Assembly: GCA_030248225.1 (NCBI GenBank)
Contig: JASANE010012242.1
Location: 33,589 to 97,588 of the forward strand
Source of the DNA: Trileptium ribeirensis
Taxonomy: Eukaryota; Nematoda; Enoplea; Enoplida; Thoracostomopsidae
DNA length: 64,000 nt
Direction of reading: 5' to 3'
The position numbers were made by a program, and so were the translations under genes. This document shows, in pieces, positions 1-13,500 of this stretch. Position 1 is the first letter of the stretch; every line of letters starts with the position of its first letter. The notes under the pieces are model-generated. The model had not been told where the DNA came from. It worked only from the letters and a program-made list of their open reading frames with translations, and did not search any database.

Positions 1-1090
1 CAAAGCGATGTCCTACCGATATTGCAGTACGGCGTTTGCACGAACGTTGTTATTCGCTTGCGTTGTAACAGCTAATAAATCGTGTAGTGTCTAACGTACA
101 ACGCGCTCACCGAGACGGCCTAGGTTCAATCCGCCACCACGGCAAAATCTCCTGGACCTTCGAAGCACCACACTTCCACCCCTGGAAAAAAGTGTCGATT
201 GCCTCAGCTCGCCCAATCCTCTTCCCACCAACCTGTAAGTGACGTTGGCCCCGAGCTCATATGCGACACGCCCCGCCTCCACCGACCACCCTACACTGCC
301 AACAGCTGTGCAACTGGTGGAAGATTAAAGGTAGATCGAAGCCCCAACCCCAAAGGCCCGGGACCTAGGAATCGTGCATGTATGGTCGATAATGCAGCAC
401 AAAGCGCGGGTACTAGGTTTGAGAGATGACTGAACAAACTGTTCAGGCACGGCCTGCGCTGGCGCGCGAGTGGCTCAAAACTGTTGTGACTGCACCGCCA
501 AACGATGGTATCAATGGACCCCTCCAAATTATGGTTTAACCGTCCCTATTGCTTTCCTGATCGCCGTGTCGACGCCCCTCGTCTATAGTATTTGAATTTC
601 CGAAAGAAATTTTATGGAAACTAATACAAACGCTAGTTTGATTGAAGTGTAATTGAAAAAATTCAGAATACGTGAGAGGTCTGGAAGCTTAACAGTTGCA
701 TATTTAAAAGAACTCGTACCTTGTTCCACTCGAGGTGATTTATGTTCGTACAAGATCACGGTCTGAAGTCCACGGTCAGGGGGTTGACGGGTCCTAGGGG
801 AACGGCTAGGCCTTCGACTTTTCAAGGAGGATCAAGGCGGGGCGGGGTGTTTAAGCCTCAAAGAGTACACCAAACCCGCTAAATGAGCATGTATGTTTTA
901 TGTGCCAGAAAAAAACTATATCTTGCAAGATACCACTTGATTTATGAATGCCCCCTTGCGGGTTGTGTGATTAGGTATAATACGCATCGACCATGAACAC
1001 TTTAACAAACATAGAAAACAGTTTAACATACATATAAACATTATTTATAAACATGTGATTGCGTCTAACTTTATCTATTTACAATTTTAG
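1..1090. other. Unassigned sequence upstream of first recognised channel exon
   Basis: No gene is recognised here. Bases 90-880 are more GC-rich than the flanks but the frames do not look like protein. The first recognised channel exon begins at 1091 with two bases of a split codon, so at least one upstream coding exon must exist. I could not identify it in these bases, and it may lie outside the window. Confidence 0.4.
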
Positions 1091-1555
1091 ATGTTTCTAT
1101 TGTTTCCCGACAACCGTCAACCAGTGAAAAAATTTCACTCATTCGTGGTCAGTCATTTGCATCAACAGCATCGCATACAACAACCGAGTTTGAGCAAAAA
1201 AGTTGCGGTGGAAAACTAAAGTATATTTATAAACACTATGGAATTCGTCATTTAGTCCCAGTCGGTTTGCTAATTGTATATTCAGTCATTGGCGGAGCGT
1301 TATTTTGGGCAATCGAACACGATAACGATGTTCGTGTAGTCGAAGCACGAGTCAAAATGATTACACAACTGCGTAAAACAATGATCACTGAATTTTTGGA
1401 AATAAGCGAATCAAAGACAAGTCGAATCGGGAAAGCTCTCCGAATTGCCACTGAACTATTTCAGTACGAACAAAGTTTAAATTGCCCGACGCCTGCTGTG
1501 CATTGGACATTTCCGGTGTCGGTATTTTATTCTGGAACTCTATTTACGACAATAG
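1091..1555 (+). CDS. K2P channel exon: cytoplasmic N-term, M1, extracellular cap, first half of pore 1
   Basis: The acceptor ends TTTTAG before 1091 and the donor is G|GTTCGT after 1555. The exon encodes a Ser/Thr-rich N-terminal stretch, M1 (VGLLIVYSVIGGALFW), the M1-P1 cap loop with its cysteine (LNCPTP), and the pore helix up to TTI plus the first base of the filter glycine. That codon is completed by the next exon. There is no in-frame ATG before M1, so this is not the first coding exon. Confidence 0.85.
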
Positions 1556-4500
1556 GTTCGTCGATAATTAACTGTTTCGATGGTGTGAATTTTCTAGTCT
1601 TAAAGCTTTAGAATTAGTCATTGTATATTAAGTCGAAATATTTTTGTCCAAAGTGTAGTAAACTAAATATTCCATTTTGCCACAACTTAAGCGGAATCCT
1701 TTTATTCGATGCCGTTACTTAAGGGGTCTAGCTATAGAAAAATGGCATATGAAGAAAGGTTCGGGATTTCGACGTGTGGCTTGATGTGATTTAGATGCTG
1801 GGACGAGATAGTGTGAACGAAATCCAGCACCAAATTAAACGCTTTCTTAAACAGCCCACAACCACCTTTAGCTTTGTACTGCTTACATGTTCTCATGTTC
1901 TTAGTATTAAGGTTGAGTATGTTTTATATTGAACGTTTGTTCAATAATTTAGTTGAATTTGAATAGCGTGTAATGTTTAAGTGAATGTTTTTAAACGCTT
2001 TCAGCAAAGGTATACTAATAGAAATGACGAGATAGTGTGAACGAAATCCAGCACCAAAATAAACGCTTTCTTAAACAGCCCACAACCACCTTTAGCTTTG
2101 TAATGCTTACATGTTCTCATGTTCTTAGTATTAAGCTTGAGTATGTTTTATATTGAACGTTTGTTCAATAATTTAGTTTAATTTGAATAGCGTATAATGT
2201 TTAAGTGAATTTTTTTAAACGCTTTCAGCAAAGGTATACTTAGAGAAATTGCTTCCTTGATCGATCTCAGCACACAAATAATATATTTCACAACTGGTTA
2301 CCCAATGACGATGCTATGTAAAAAATTTGATGCGTGAATGATATTATTTCTAAAATGTGATTTCACGTGAGGAAAATGCTACAAGGTGCGCTTTCATAAA
2401 TAGTCTTCGTAGTTTTGGGTGTCAAAAACAATGAGTTTTGGGTTTAATTAGTTTGAAACAATTTTATCGGGCATACTCATGTCGAAGTCATTTGACCGAT
2501 CATGTTTTGACAAGACAAAATTAATCTGGTGCTAGTTTTTTTCTAAATGTGTTTCGCGTTACAGCTTACAGATGCGTGATGTGCTCTTTGGAATTCACGT
2601 ATAAGGTGAGATGCAGGAAACGAAGTAAGCATTAAGTGTGGTGCAAACTTCGGATTAAAAGTCAGTTAGGACAAAAGTTAGGCCAGTAATATGTTTAGAC
2701 TTTGCATTTTATGAACAAACATTGCTTTTAAATCAACCATTCATCCGAAATCTATCTGGGCCGTCTTGGAACTGTCCTATGTATTTGGTTTGTTCGGGTG
2801 CGGGAAGTGTCTATTCAACACCACACAATGTCAATTTAAATCTTTGTGAATTTTAGATTGAAACGACCAGTTCAAATAGCTTAATATTTCAACAATCTTT
2901 ACTGAAGTCCCCGCATTAAATTTTAATTTTCAAATGTGAAGCAATAAAATCTAGTCTAAAATTTAACGAATTCAGGTGCAAAATTTAAAAATTTATTAGT
3001 TATAAAGTAGTTATAAAATGATTACGTCTACTATATACGTATGTATATAGACGCAAGACAACGTGCTTCACGTTTGACGTGATGGTATTTAGAATAAATT
3101 CAATTTTTGAATATTGCGCTATGTTTGAGTCCAAATTTTGGTGCGTACTCTTGGGTTGTTATTTTGTGGATTCGAAATCACCATCAAAATCGAAACCACT
3201 AATCATGATTTTTCCATACTACGCACGTCACGATCTACGGAACAGGCATCATGTTGGTGATGTTTGCGGTCACTATTTCACGCATTAAGTCGTAATTTAA
3301 TGCCTGCCTTCGCATGAAAACGTGTTTTAAATAGCGTTTTTATCGCATACTTTTATGCATGTATAGACCTGCGTCATAGTTGTCCGATTTGGTGTGTCGC
3401 TTGGTGACACTAACAGACGCTACGGAGACATGGGCTCGTGCGCAAATTTCATTCGTACGTCACACAGGTCCTTGTTCGCGTTCGGTAAACAACCAATACC
3501 TATTGAAAATATGAACACAAATCTTTGAGCGATTCAGTTCTTGATTTTGCGATCAGCTCGTAAAACAACAACCAGGACGGGCCTAAAGCGGACTCAAGCA
3601 TTACCTAATAGTGTCAAAAAATTGTTATGGAACTGTAGAATTCAACACTTTAGATAACAAAACCTACCTTCAGTTTGTTGTATGACCAATAATATAGAAT
3701 AAAGATATTAAAACCCACATTCGTGTTTGTATATCTGTACATTTGAACCTGACAAATAAATGAACTCCCAAAGCTAAAATAATAGATAAACATGAAACTA
3801 AACTCACCAAATGTTGAACTGTCATTGTGCCATACATTATAGATGTTAATGGGACTTGCTAGGCCTAATTGCGAGTTTCCATCGTCCTCAGTAACAGGTG
3901 ATGAAAAAGTTGGTTTATTCGGTTATACCTTCCCTAACCGAAAATGATCATTCCTGAAGCTATAGTAGAAATTTTGGAACTTTTCGACTCAGCTTGATGA
4001 GGCAGTTCAGGAAATATCTATTTTGGCCATATTTATGACAAAACATTTTTCGATTTTTAGTCTACGAGTTTTATTAGTTTTTCTTCGTTTTTAATTTCGT
4101 GGTACGCAAAATTTTCGAAAAGCATTTTTTCTTAATAAATGATAATTTCTTATATCATTCGATCGTCATTGATAGCGCAAAGGCGCAAAGTATTTTTGGT
4201 TATTCCTCCAGTCCGAAATTGGTTAATTTCAAAGATACAGCTATAATTTTGACTCGACGTGCTAATTCAGAAAATGTCCGCTTCGGTCATTTTTATGCTA
4301 AAATATTTTTAAATTTTTTTGTTACTAATACCCCTTGGTATTAAAATTTTTCGAAAAGTTTTTTTGATAAACGTAAAATTTATATATTAATACTCGAACA
4401 GCATCGGCGCGCTGAGTCGAATGGTGGTAAAGTGAAAGTAAATTGAACTGAATCGCTTCGTGGGTTAACGAATTAGGCGAATTATGAGTGTAAGCTTTAT

Positions 4501-7500
4501 CCTAAGCCTAAGCTGTAAACGCATGAAGTAATTCATCTGATTTTTGCACCATTTGACTAGTCAATAGGGTTTGGATTGTGTATAAAATTATATATTTATT
4601 GTGATAATTTTTTTCGAAAAATTTGGATACCTAAGAGAGACAATTAGTAACACAGAAAAGACAGAAACACATTTTCGTTGTAAATATGGCTGAAACGATG
4701 TTTTCTGAACAGCCTCTTAGAGATATTTTCACCATTCAACTACTCAATACAACTCGAATAATGCATAAAATTATGTATTTATCGAGAAAATTTCTTTTTG
4801 GAAATTTTGGGTATATATCGAAGGGAGACAATTTGGTAACGCAGAAAATTTGGAAAAAAATTGTCGGAAATATGGCCGATACGATATTTTCTGAACAGTT
4901 TTGTGCAACCGAGACGAATGGTACCAAAATTTTCGCTGTAGTTGCACAGACGACAATTTTCTTGTTGGTGTGGTATAATCGAAAAAACTCAATAAATTCA
5001 GCCAATAAAATGTAATAAGTATTATGGGTCCATTTAACCACAGACGTTGTCGGTGACACGATTGACTTATGATGCGAGGCTAAGCGTAAATCCTGCTAAT
5101 TTGCTTGCAAACTCGTCGTCACTTGTCTGAAAAGCAAAAAATGATAAAGTGAAACTTATATATATTAAGCATTATAAATATGTAGTAGCAGTAATCCAAT
5201 TGACGTGATCCACGGGCTTGCGATTAGAATTTTTAGAACGCAAAATTTTTTGGTGACCCGCATGCCTCCCTTTAAGTAAGTGCTTTCAATTTTTTGATAA
5301 TTTTATAAACCAGTCGTGTGACACATTTATCATAAAAAACCCCCACCCCCCCCCCCCCCCCGCCCCCCCCCCCCCCCCCCCCGCCCACCCCGCCCCCCCC
5401 CCCCCCAAAAAAACAAAACTAACTCAAGCTCTCTCCAAAGGTTTTACCAAAAACGTCCTACAACAGCCGAGCATTTAATACATTTATTTTTGAATTTATT
5501 TTAGTTTTTTTTATGGCAGTGTAAATTTATCCCCCCCCCCCCCCCCCCCACCCCAAAAACACCCAAAGTTTTACCAAAACGTCCTACAACAGCCGAGCAT
5601 TTAATACATTTATTTTTGAATTTATTTTAGTTTTTTTAACAAATAACGAAAGCACAAGTTGAATAAATTTATACAGTTCATGTACCACGAGATTTTTGAA
5701 TCTGTTTGCGCAGTCGACTCCTAATATTCAAATTTCGGTATATTTTCATAGCAATTCTTTTCAGTTTCAAAGAATTACAACTTTTGTAAAAGAAGTACAG
5801 ATATCGCAATACATTACACAATTTCTATTTTTGTGTAAAACCTAATATCTTAAAAGGTTCAAGTAATAGATTCGACTTAGCAGCAAAAATAAGCTTAAAT
5901 ATAATCTTATATTTTGATCTCTTGCAGGTTGTGCTCCTGAAACAGATGGCACACGAAAAGAAATCATTCCCTTACCCACAACAAAATTTTATGAAATTGC
6001 ATAAAACTATATGCATTTAATATTTCAGGGTATGGAAACGTATCACCAGCGACGTTTCCTGGCAAAATAGCAACAATTATTTATTCGCTGTTCGGAATTC
6101 CGCTTGTATTGGCAATTCTTGGAGACTTGGGCAAAATGATGTGTGCATGGATGGTGAAATTTTGGTCCACTATTTATGCATCTTATCAAATGATTGTGAA
6201 GTATATTCGATATCTGATACGGCAGTTTCAAGTATGCTATTCTTGATTTAAATTATTCTCTGTTCTGTTTAGTATCATTAGGCATTGTGTCCTCAATTTG
6301 AAATAGCATCACTTTTGAGAATATTATAATCTTTTGAACAACATTGTTAGCTACAGCTACATCTTTTGACGCTATATAGCAAAAAATCCCATTTTTGCTT
6401 TGATTTTCTAAAACTTACTAAATATTATCAAATAAGTATGCACCGGAGTTGCAGACTTTCGTCGACATTGGGAACAAATAAAACTTACTAAGTCGTTCAG
6501 TTTAGCAAATATTCGAATAATAAATGTATTAAAATGCATGTATTAGCATATAAAGCATGTTCCTCTGAAAAATATACAACAGAATAATATATCTTTGAAT
6601 AAAAGCGTGTGTACGATGGACTCTAAAACATCGTTTTTCTTTTATTTTTGCAATATCTTGCGGCCTAAAACATTACTGATTTTTACTGTTGATTGACAAC
6701 GAATGATCCGTTCAAATGCTATGATAGTAATTGCCAGTTAGCCCATAAAACTATACGAAAAGAAACAAAACGTGGTTCTAGTACTTGATAAATTTAACAC
6801 TATATTTTTCACCACCATCCCACACCAATCATACTACAACTGTTATGAACAAACATCGATTATCAAATAATTTACTATTTATACTTGTAATAAAAGATAG
6901 CTTTTTGCTTTCCAGAAGCGGCGAGCAAGTAGATACAACGAAAAATTCTATGATATCGAAGCAATGCTATCACAGGGATTAGCTGAAGAAGTCATCGAAC
7001 TTGCAGGCGGACCCCATCCACGTCGTGAATCGGTTGAAACATCGGTGAGCGGTGTTGAAATTGAAGACGTTGGCATTCCAGCGGCGCCGGCAATTATACT
7101 TTCGGTTGCATGGCTCATTTTTTGCTCCGGACTATTTCTACTATGGGAACATAGTTGGACGTTTTTCGATTCGTTTTATTTCTTTTTCATAAGTGCTACT
7201 ACGATCGGTCTCGGTAAGCGTTTTTTGTGTTGTTATATTATAATGTACAAACAAGTGTATACCGACCTATCTTAGAAAACATTTGTTTTATATAAATAGT
7301 TTATAAACCGTATTTATTGTTAAAGATGTTACAAAGCCTGAATATATTTTGAATAATTAATTTTATGAATGCTAAGTTAAACCCTGTGAATTAGAGATCG
7401 GATTGGGTTTAAAAATATCTAGCCGACCAGATCTAAACTATCGAGACCATAACTGGAGTCGACCAGATAACTGGATTGCCAAACATTTACGATTACGTCT

Positions 7501-10500
7501 CCCAACAACTAGGCTTTGTGTATGGGTTCACTGACTGTATTTTATGTTTAGATGTTTTAATTCCTGCTTGCAAGTATATATATTTGTCGTTTTACTTAGG
7601 CGGTTCAGTTCATACATTAGTGTGGCTAGTCAAAATCAAACGTTTAAGCTCCTTATCCAAATTCTACTCGACCCGAAACGCGACAAATTTCAACGCGGCC
7701 CGACATGGAACTATAACTGTCTCTACTGTGAATGATGTACACTAAACAACAGCTTGTCACATTTTATATATATACGTCGGCAAAAATTGCAGTATACACA
7801 TTTTAATAATGTACAGAATATATAACTGTTTATGTAGATTTCGACGCTAATTTCTACGCGTATTAATTGTGGAGTCGGTTAAGGCTTTATGGCATTATCT
7901 GGAAAATTCAAATTTCAATTTTATATATTTATTAAGATATACATGTAATATAGTATTTGCAAACTGTATACTATATTAGTTCACTTTTTGAAGTCTCTAA
8001 ATAATAGGTTCCGTAAAAGGACAATTATTTTGTCAGAAAGACTCTACAAATATTTGATTATTTGTTACTGAACCTTAAATACGTATGTTGAAAAAGCAAT
8101 GTTATTTAAAAAATTGGCAAGATGTGCAGTTTTTAGGTGTCTTCACTACAACATAGTAGACCAAAAGTCACAGCACTCATACTTTCATAGATTTGCACGT
8201 TTACATAAACCAAAAAGTATCGGAATTTGTGTATTTAGTTCGATGTTTATATGTTGAAATGCTTCTGAAATCCGAAGAATTTCAAATTTACGTTTGTAGA
8301 CATTATTTAAAATGAAATTCTGTGTTATGAATAGTGCATGTAAATATATTATTCTTTTCGAAAAAGCGAAATATGTCATTCAACGAAAATTAACATTACA
8401 AAACTATGAAATCGCGATTTTTCAGTTGGAATCATGTACACTTTGACATATCACACTTTTTTGGAGCTACTTGAACATTAATTCGGGTATTCACATAAAA
8501 CTTTAATTACGTACGATTACGAAACGATTCATTAAAAGCATAAATAATATTAACTATATATTTATTTTGTCCCGATCATGCTGAAGTTTGACCTGCCTAG
8601 GATCGAACAGGGCCTTCTTTATAAGCAGCAGAGGTGCTGACTACTACACCATGGGCATGGTTGCAAAGGCTGGAAATTAGTGACGTTACTCTTCCCATCA
8701 AATTAACGCTTCCCTGGTAGATATTATTTCGCGTTATCTGAATGGAAGAAAGTGAGCTAGAGAAATTGTCATTATCCAGTACAAGTAACGCTGTCAAAGA
8801 ACAATGCTACTCACTGGTTTTAACAAAAGCATCTGCACTTTGATTATGGGCATTGAAAAAGTGTCAAACTATGCCAAAATACTTTCCTCCAGCATCCAGA
8901 CAACATGACTTTAACTGTTTGACGAGATTTATACTCCAGCATCCGAACTATATAATTTTAAATGTTTCAGAAGACGATGCTACACATCTCCCAGATGATG
9001 TGAAGTGTTTCCATGAGACATATTCTGAAGCATCCGGATCATATAACTTCTAATATTTCAGGAGACGTTGTTCCCGAGCATCCAGACTACATGATTTTAA
9101 ATTTTGGTCTCGTTATATTCGGGCTTTGTCTTATATCGATGTGCATCAATGTCATACAGATGAAAATCGAAGACTTTTTCTATCGTATCGTGATGATGAT
9201 CAAAGAAGAATATCAAAAGCTTATGGACGAAGAAGGTATACAGATACTAACGTTATTATCGTCAGTCGGGTCTCTACAATAACCAATTTTAATAAGCTTA
9301 TTAGACTTTCACTTTAAGCAGCAATGAATAAGATTAGCCGTGGCAGATGTAAACCCTGAGATTATTGACCCGGCCGTCTTCCAACGCCTGGCCGTTAAGA
9401 ATATTCAGGATTTTATCCGCGAAAATCCGTCGCCCGACCGTTAATAATTTTCTGCTGTTTACAGTCACGAAAGTCGTTGGTCAGCAGTTGTGGACCGTCT
9501 TTACGTTTTCTACGGTATAGCAAATGAATTAAACTACATTGCTGGAACTTTTTGATGCACATATGGTCGCCCATAACCAACATGCAAGGATTTTCTACCG
9601 TCTATTACCATCCTGATATATTTAAGCATATAGCATAATATATGTTTATTATTAAAGTAATATGTGTTATATTTATGATATACTTCAAGACCGGCCGTCG
9701 CCCAGCCATAAATATAGTACAGTCTTTCTATAATCTGTCTAGCCGGAGGATTGGACGCCTGTTATAGTATGCTGTCCAAAACTTTCTTTGTGCAAATTGA
9801 TTTTGAACAAATGCTATTGAACCATTTACGAATATTAAATTGGTATCGTAGTAAGACAAGCTTCTTGGCAGTCAGCGGACCATCTGCCGTCGTCCAGCCA
9901 TTAAGCAGTTGGGCACCATTGAGCTGTCGGCCAGCCGATGGGTGGAGGCCGGCCATTTAACTTAAAACCCGGCGATGCCCAACATTACGTGATATATTAT
10001 TGGCAAGAGCGACAGCTTATAGCTGGACTTTCGGTTACGACAGCCTTCATATCTGGATTTAGAAATTATTTCACCCTTTTTATATAGGGACTAAAGGCTT
10101 GGCTTAAACTTTATACATTGAACATCAGGAACTTTACAAATGCCATTTGTTGTGTCTTGAGCTCTAAAAGCTATGAATATGTATAGGTGTAAATTTTGGT
10201 ATAAAATATCACCTTGTATTCGTATTGACTATGGTGAATTTGGTAAATATTCGATAGCCCTAAATAGTAATATCCTACATAACTCTATACACATACAATG
10301 TTACTTATGTCATTTATATCATAAACTCATAATTTATATTCCCAACTACCGTAGGTAGTAAGGCTTTGTATCATTAAATTACTATGATATAGCTAATGCA
10401 AATAATTCACGATGTAGCTTTTTGTCGTTATAACTCAGCGACAGATTGCCGGGTCGATTTCACTGAAACTGCTTCTCTTGATGTGCTCTAGCGATCTCGT

Positions 10501-13500
10501 CTATCTACAAACTGACACCTCGTCCTAATTCTATTGTTAAATGATTTTTGGCCATTTTACTTACTTGCAACAAGATTATGGAGTGTGGAATGCATTAACT
10601 AATTTTACTGAAGTGACTAAGACAATGCTACTTAGTTTTGCATAGTATACGTGAACATACATTTGACTGCATGAGCTTCCGTTCGCGAGCGAGAACTGTT
10701 GATTTGTCATTAAAGATTGAAATCTGCTAACAGTTCGGATTCAGGATTTTCGGTATCACGCACGAAATTGCAGGTAAGGCGAAATCTATAATTTGTAAAA
10801 GCATAAGGACCTGAGGTCCTTATCTAGTATAAATTTTAATATTTTTTCCAGTGGACCTGGTACTCCAGATTTGTGGCAAATATAGTTTATATTATCAGCA
10901 AATTTCAGTTCCTTTCCGGTACACGTATCACTTACCCCGAAGCTAAATTTATGTTTATGTTCATATTATTTTTGACATATTCAACCTGAATCAAGGTAGA
11001 AACGGACATTAATTATTTTATTCCTTAACGAATCTCTGTAATAAGTTAAGCTCCGGCAACCAAGATTATTTTCGTCAATTATTCCTGCTGTAAATTACGC
11101 ATAATTAAACTAAAGTAATCAATTATAGGTTAAAAGTTGTTAGCTTCCGATTTTTTGAGACCTTGTCTGACAACATCCACATAATTATGACATTTTTGTG
11201 TTCAATCCAAACTTTTCACTCATTCATTAGACGGTATGTTGAGAAATATGTATGCTGTCTACAAGTTTTAAACTGGTTATCACGGAAAAATTTTTGTGGC
11301 TGCTGAAGATAGACTGACTCGAAGATTTTATTGAAGCCTTAGAAACAAGAACATTGGCATATATACATCCAGTTGTATTGCGTATTTCCTGGTGTTAGCC
11401 ATACTTAATTTTGTGGTTAACTTCGCATTGTGTAATGCGTTATGCTCGTGAAACGGTAGTTGGGATTTTTTATTTTGCTGACACTTTGTATAAATAACTT
11501 AGTGAAAAGGAAAAAAAAGATTTATAACCGACAACAAATTGCATGACAACGAATGTAAAATCCTGCTTAACGGCTTCCAACAAAGTACCCTCGGAATGAC
11601 TAGTACTTCGAAGCTAATGTTCGAAAATGAAGGCGAAATGACTAAAGTTACATTTGAGACAGTAGTCTAAATTCCAGCAATTGGCGGGCAGTACTGCCGT
11701 ACGAAATACTCTAATTCTATAAAAGTTGAGAAAAGCGAGATTACAACGACAACAACAAAGTCGTTTACAGTGAAACCATGAGACATATGCATAATATACG
11801 TTTAACTAGTTTACGAAACCGCTAACCTAACTGCAGCATTTAGATAGAATAGAAATGGGTGAATACCACCATTTACAGTTGATTCATAGGTTTGTATCAA
11901 ATTTTAAGTAATTTGAGAAATCTAGTTTAAGGAGATTTGGAAATATATTTGAGTTCCAGGCTCCGACTTTAGTTTTGTTATCAACAGATTGAGATGGAGA
12001 GTTCCAAGAATCAATTGCGCGGTTTGAGAATATGTGCTTGCTTCAATATGTTTGTTGTGGGCTTTGGTTTATACAGCTTCAGACTGCGACCTCTCAGGTT
12101 TGAATGTGAATACCGAAAAAATTATCTATGTTTAAATCAGTATCATTATGCAAACATTTTAAACCATTTGCAAGTCGAGGAATAAGGGTCGACGAAGGCA
12201 AACGAAACTTTAAAAGTCGCGGGCGCTCAGCTGGCCGTAGCGGCACTGCGAAGATAATTTAGCACACCAATTTCTGAATACTTCCAGATCACTTGCTGGT
12301 CGTTCGAGTTGTTTAACTAGTACAGACGCGGTTACCAGCTGTCCAGGTTTTCGGAAAGAACGCTACAATGCATCCGCGGCGTTTAGCCTCATCGTCTTCC
12401 ATGTTGCAGAAGAAACACCTGAGACCGTGTTTTTGGATACGATGGAAGCGTATGACGTAGCGACCACGTTAGAGTATTCGTTACTACTGTTAAGTTCATG
12501 GGTTGCGAGTTCCGCGCGAATGTCTGGTTTTTTAAGGCATTGCGTGAGTCCACTTTAGGTGCACACACTTGCGTTGTTCTTTTGTCAAGTTAGTGCAGGA
12601 TTGTAAAAGCTATGACTATACGCGAACAAAGGTTTTCCCTTATGTACGCGAACAAAGATTTGTGATGTAGCAAGATGTTTGTGCTGTTCGCGGTGCTGTT
12701 TTAATGTTTAGCATCGCATTTTTCTGACCACCTACACGGGAAAACGTGATTGGTAATCGCGTTGTTTGCGTATTCTACAACACACACATAGACTGCGAAC
12801 ATCCTTTTCAGCTCGGCGTTTGGTGAACGTGGACAACCGTGCGAAATGTAGATATGTGTGCGTATGCAAATTCTGTTCGTACATAAGACAGCCCTTGTTC
12901 GCGTTCACTAAAATGCGAATACCGATTGCAGAAATGTGAACGCGAACGGTGCATTTCATGATTTTGACAAAAGAACAACCCTGGTGCACGCACCTAAAGT
13001 GGACTCATGCATTGTGAGTGACGAAATTTAATACTAATGGCTTGAAGTTGCTTATCTTCGTGTATCGATTGTAGGACAGGTCCGTGCATCATAATAGAGG
13101 GACGACATTTTGCGATATTTAAGCATTTGCCGAGATACGGCTGTTTAAAGATACGTGAATGATCTACTGCGCTACAGTTAAAGTGAATCCGCTCAGCATG
13201 GAAGCTACATTCAACAGATTCATCGAACAGTCTTTACTGCACTCGCAGATGGTTGATCGAAAATTTGCGCATATTCATGCCGCTATGGTGCTTTACGTTT
13301 GTAATCTCAGGAATTGGACGTAGAGGTGCGGGCGTTCACTTTTGAGCCTGCAGTACCCGCGAAAATTGGAGATTCTTCGCCGCCACTAGGTTTGTCCTGT
13401 TGGCTCAGAGGGTTCATCAGGCCCACGAAGCCCTGAAATTGCAAACCTATATCAGGGGCTTTCGAAAATAGAATTTATTCTTCTTGTATTCTTCACCAAT

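Larger units (their letters stand above)
1556..6028. other. Intron of channel gene, repeat-bearing
   Basis: This intron lies between the two halves of the first selectivity filter. It holds the 224-bp direct duplication at 1802-2247, a degenerate foldback-element relative near 3360-3610, a diverged direct repeat at 4575-4900 and poly-C tracts at 5341-5563. No other exon was recognised. Confidence 0.6.

Noticed and set aside
90..160. B-box-like GGTTCAATCC near 122, possible tRNA
   Set aside because: No matching A box or cloverleaf stems could be drawn.
4686..5015. 109-residue plus-strand frame and overlapping minus-strand frames
   Set aside because: They cover a diverged direct repeat; composition is AT-driven and both strands are open by chance.
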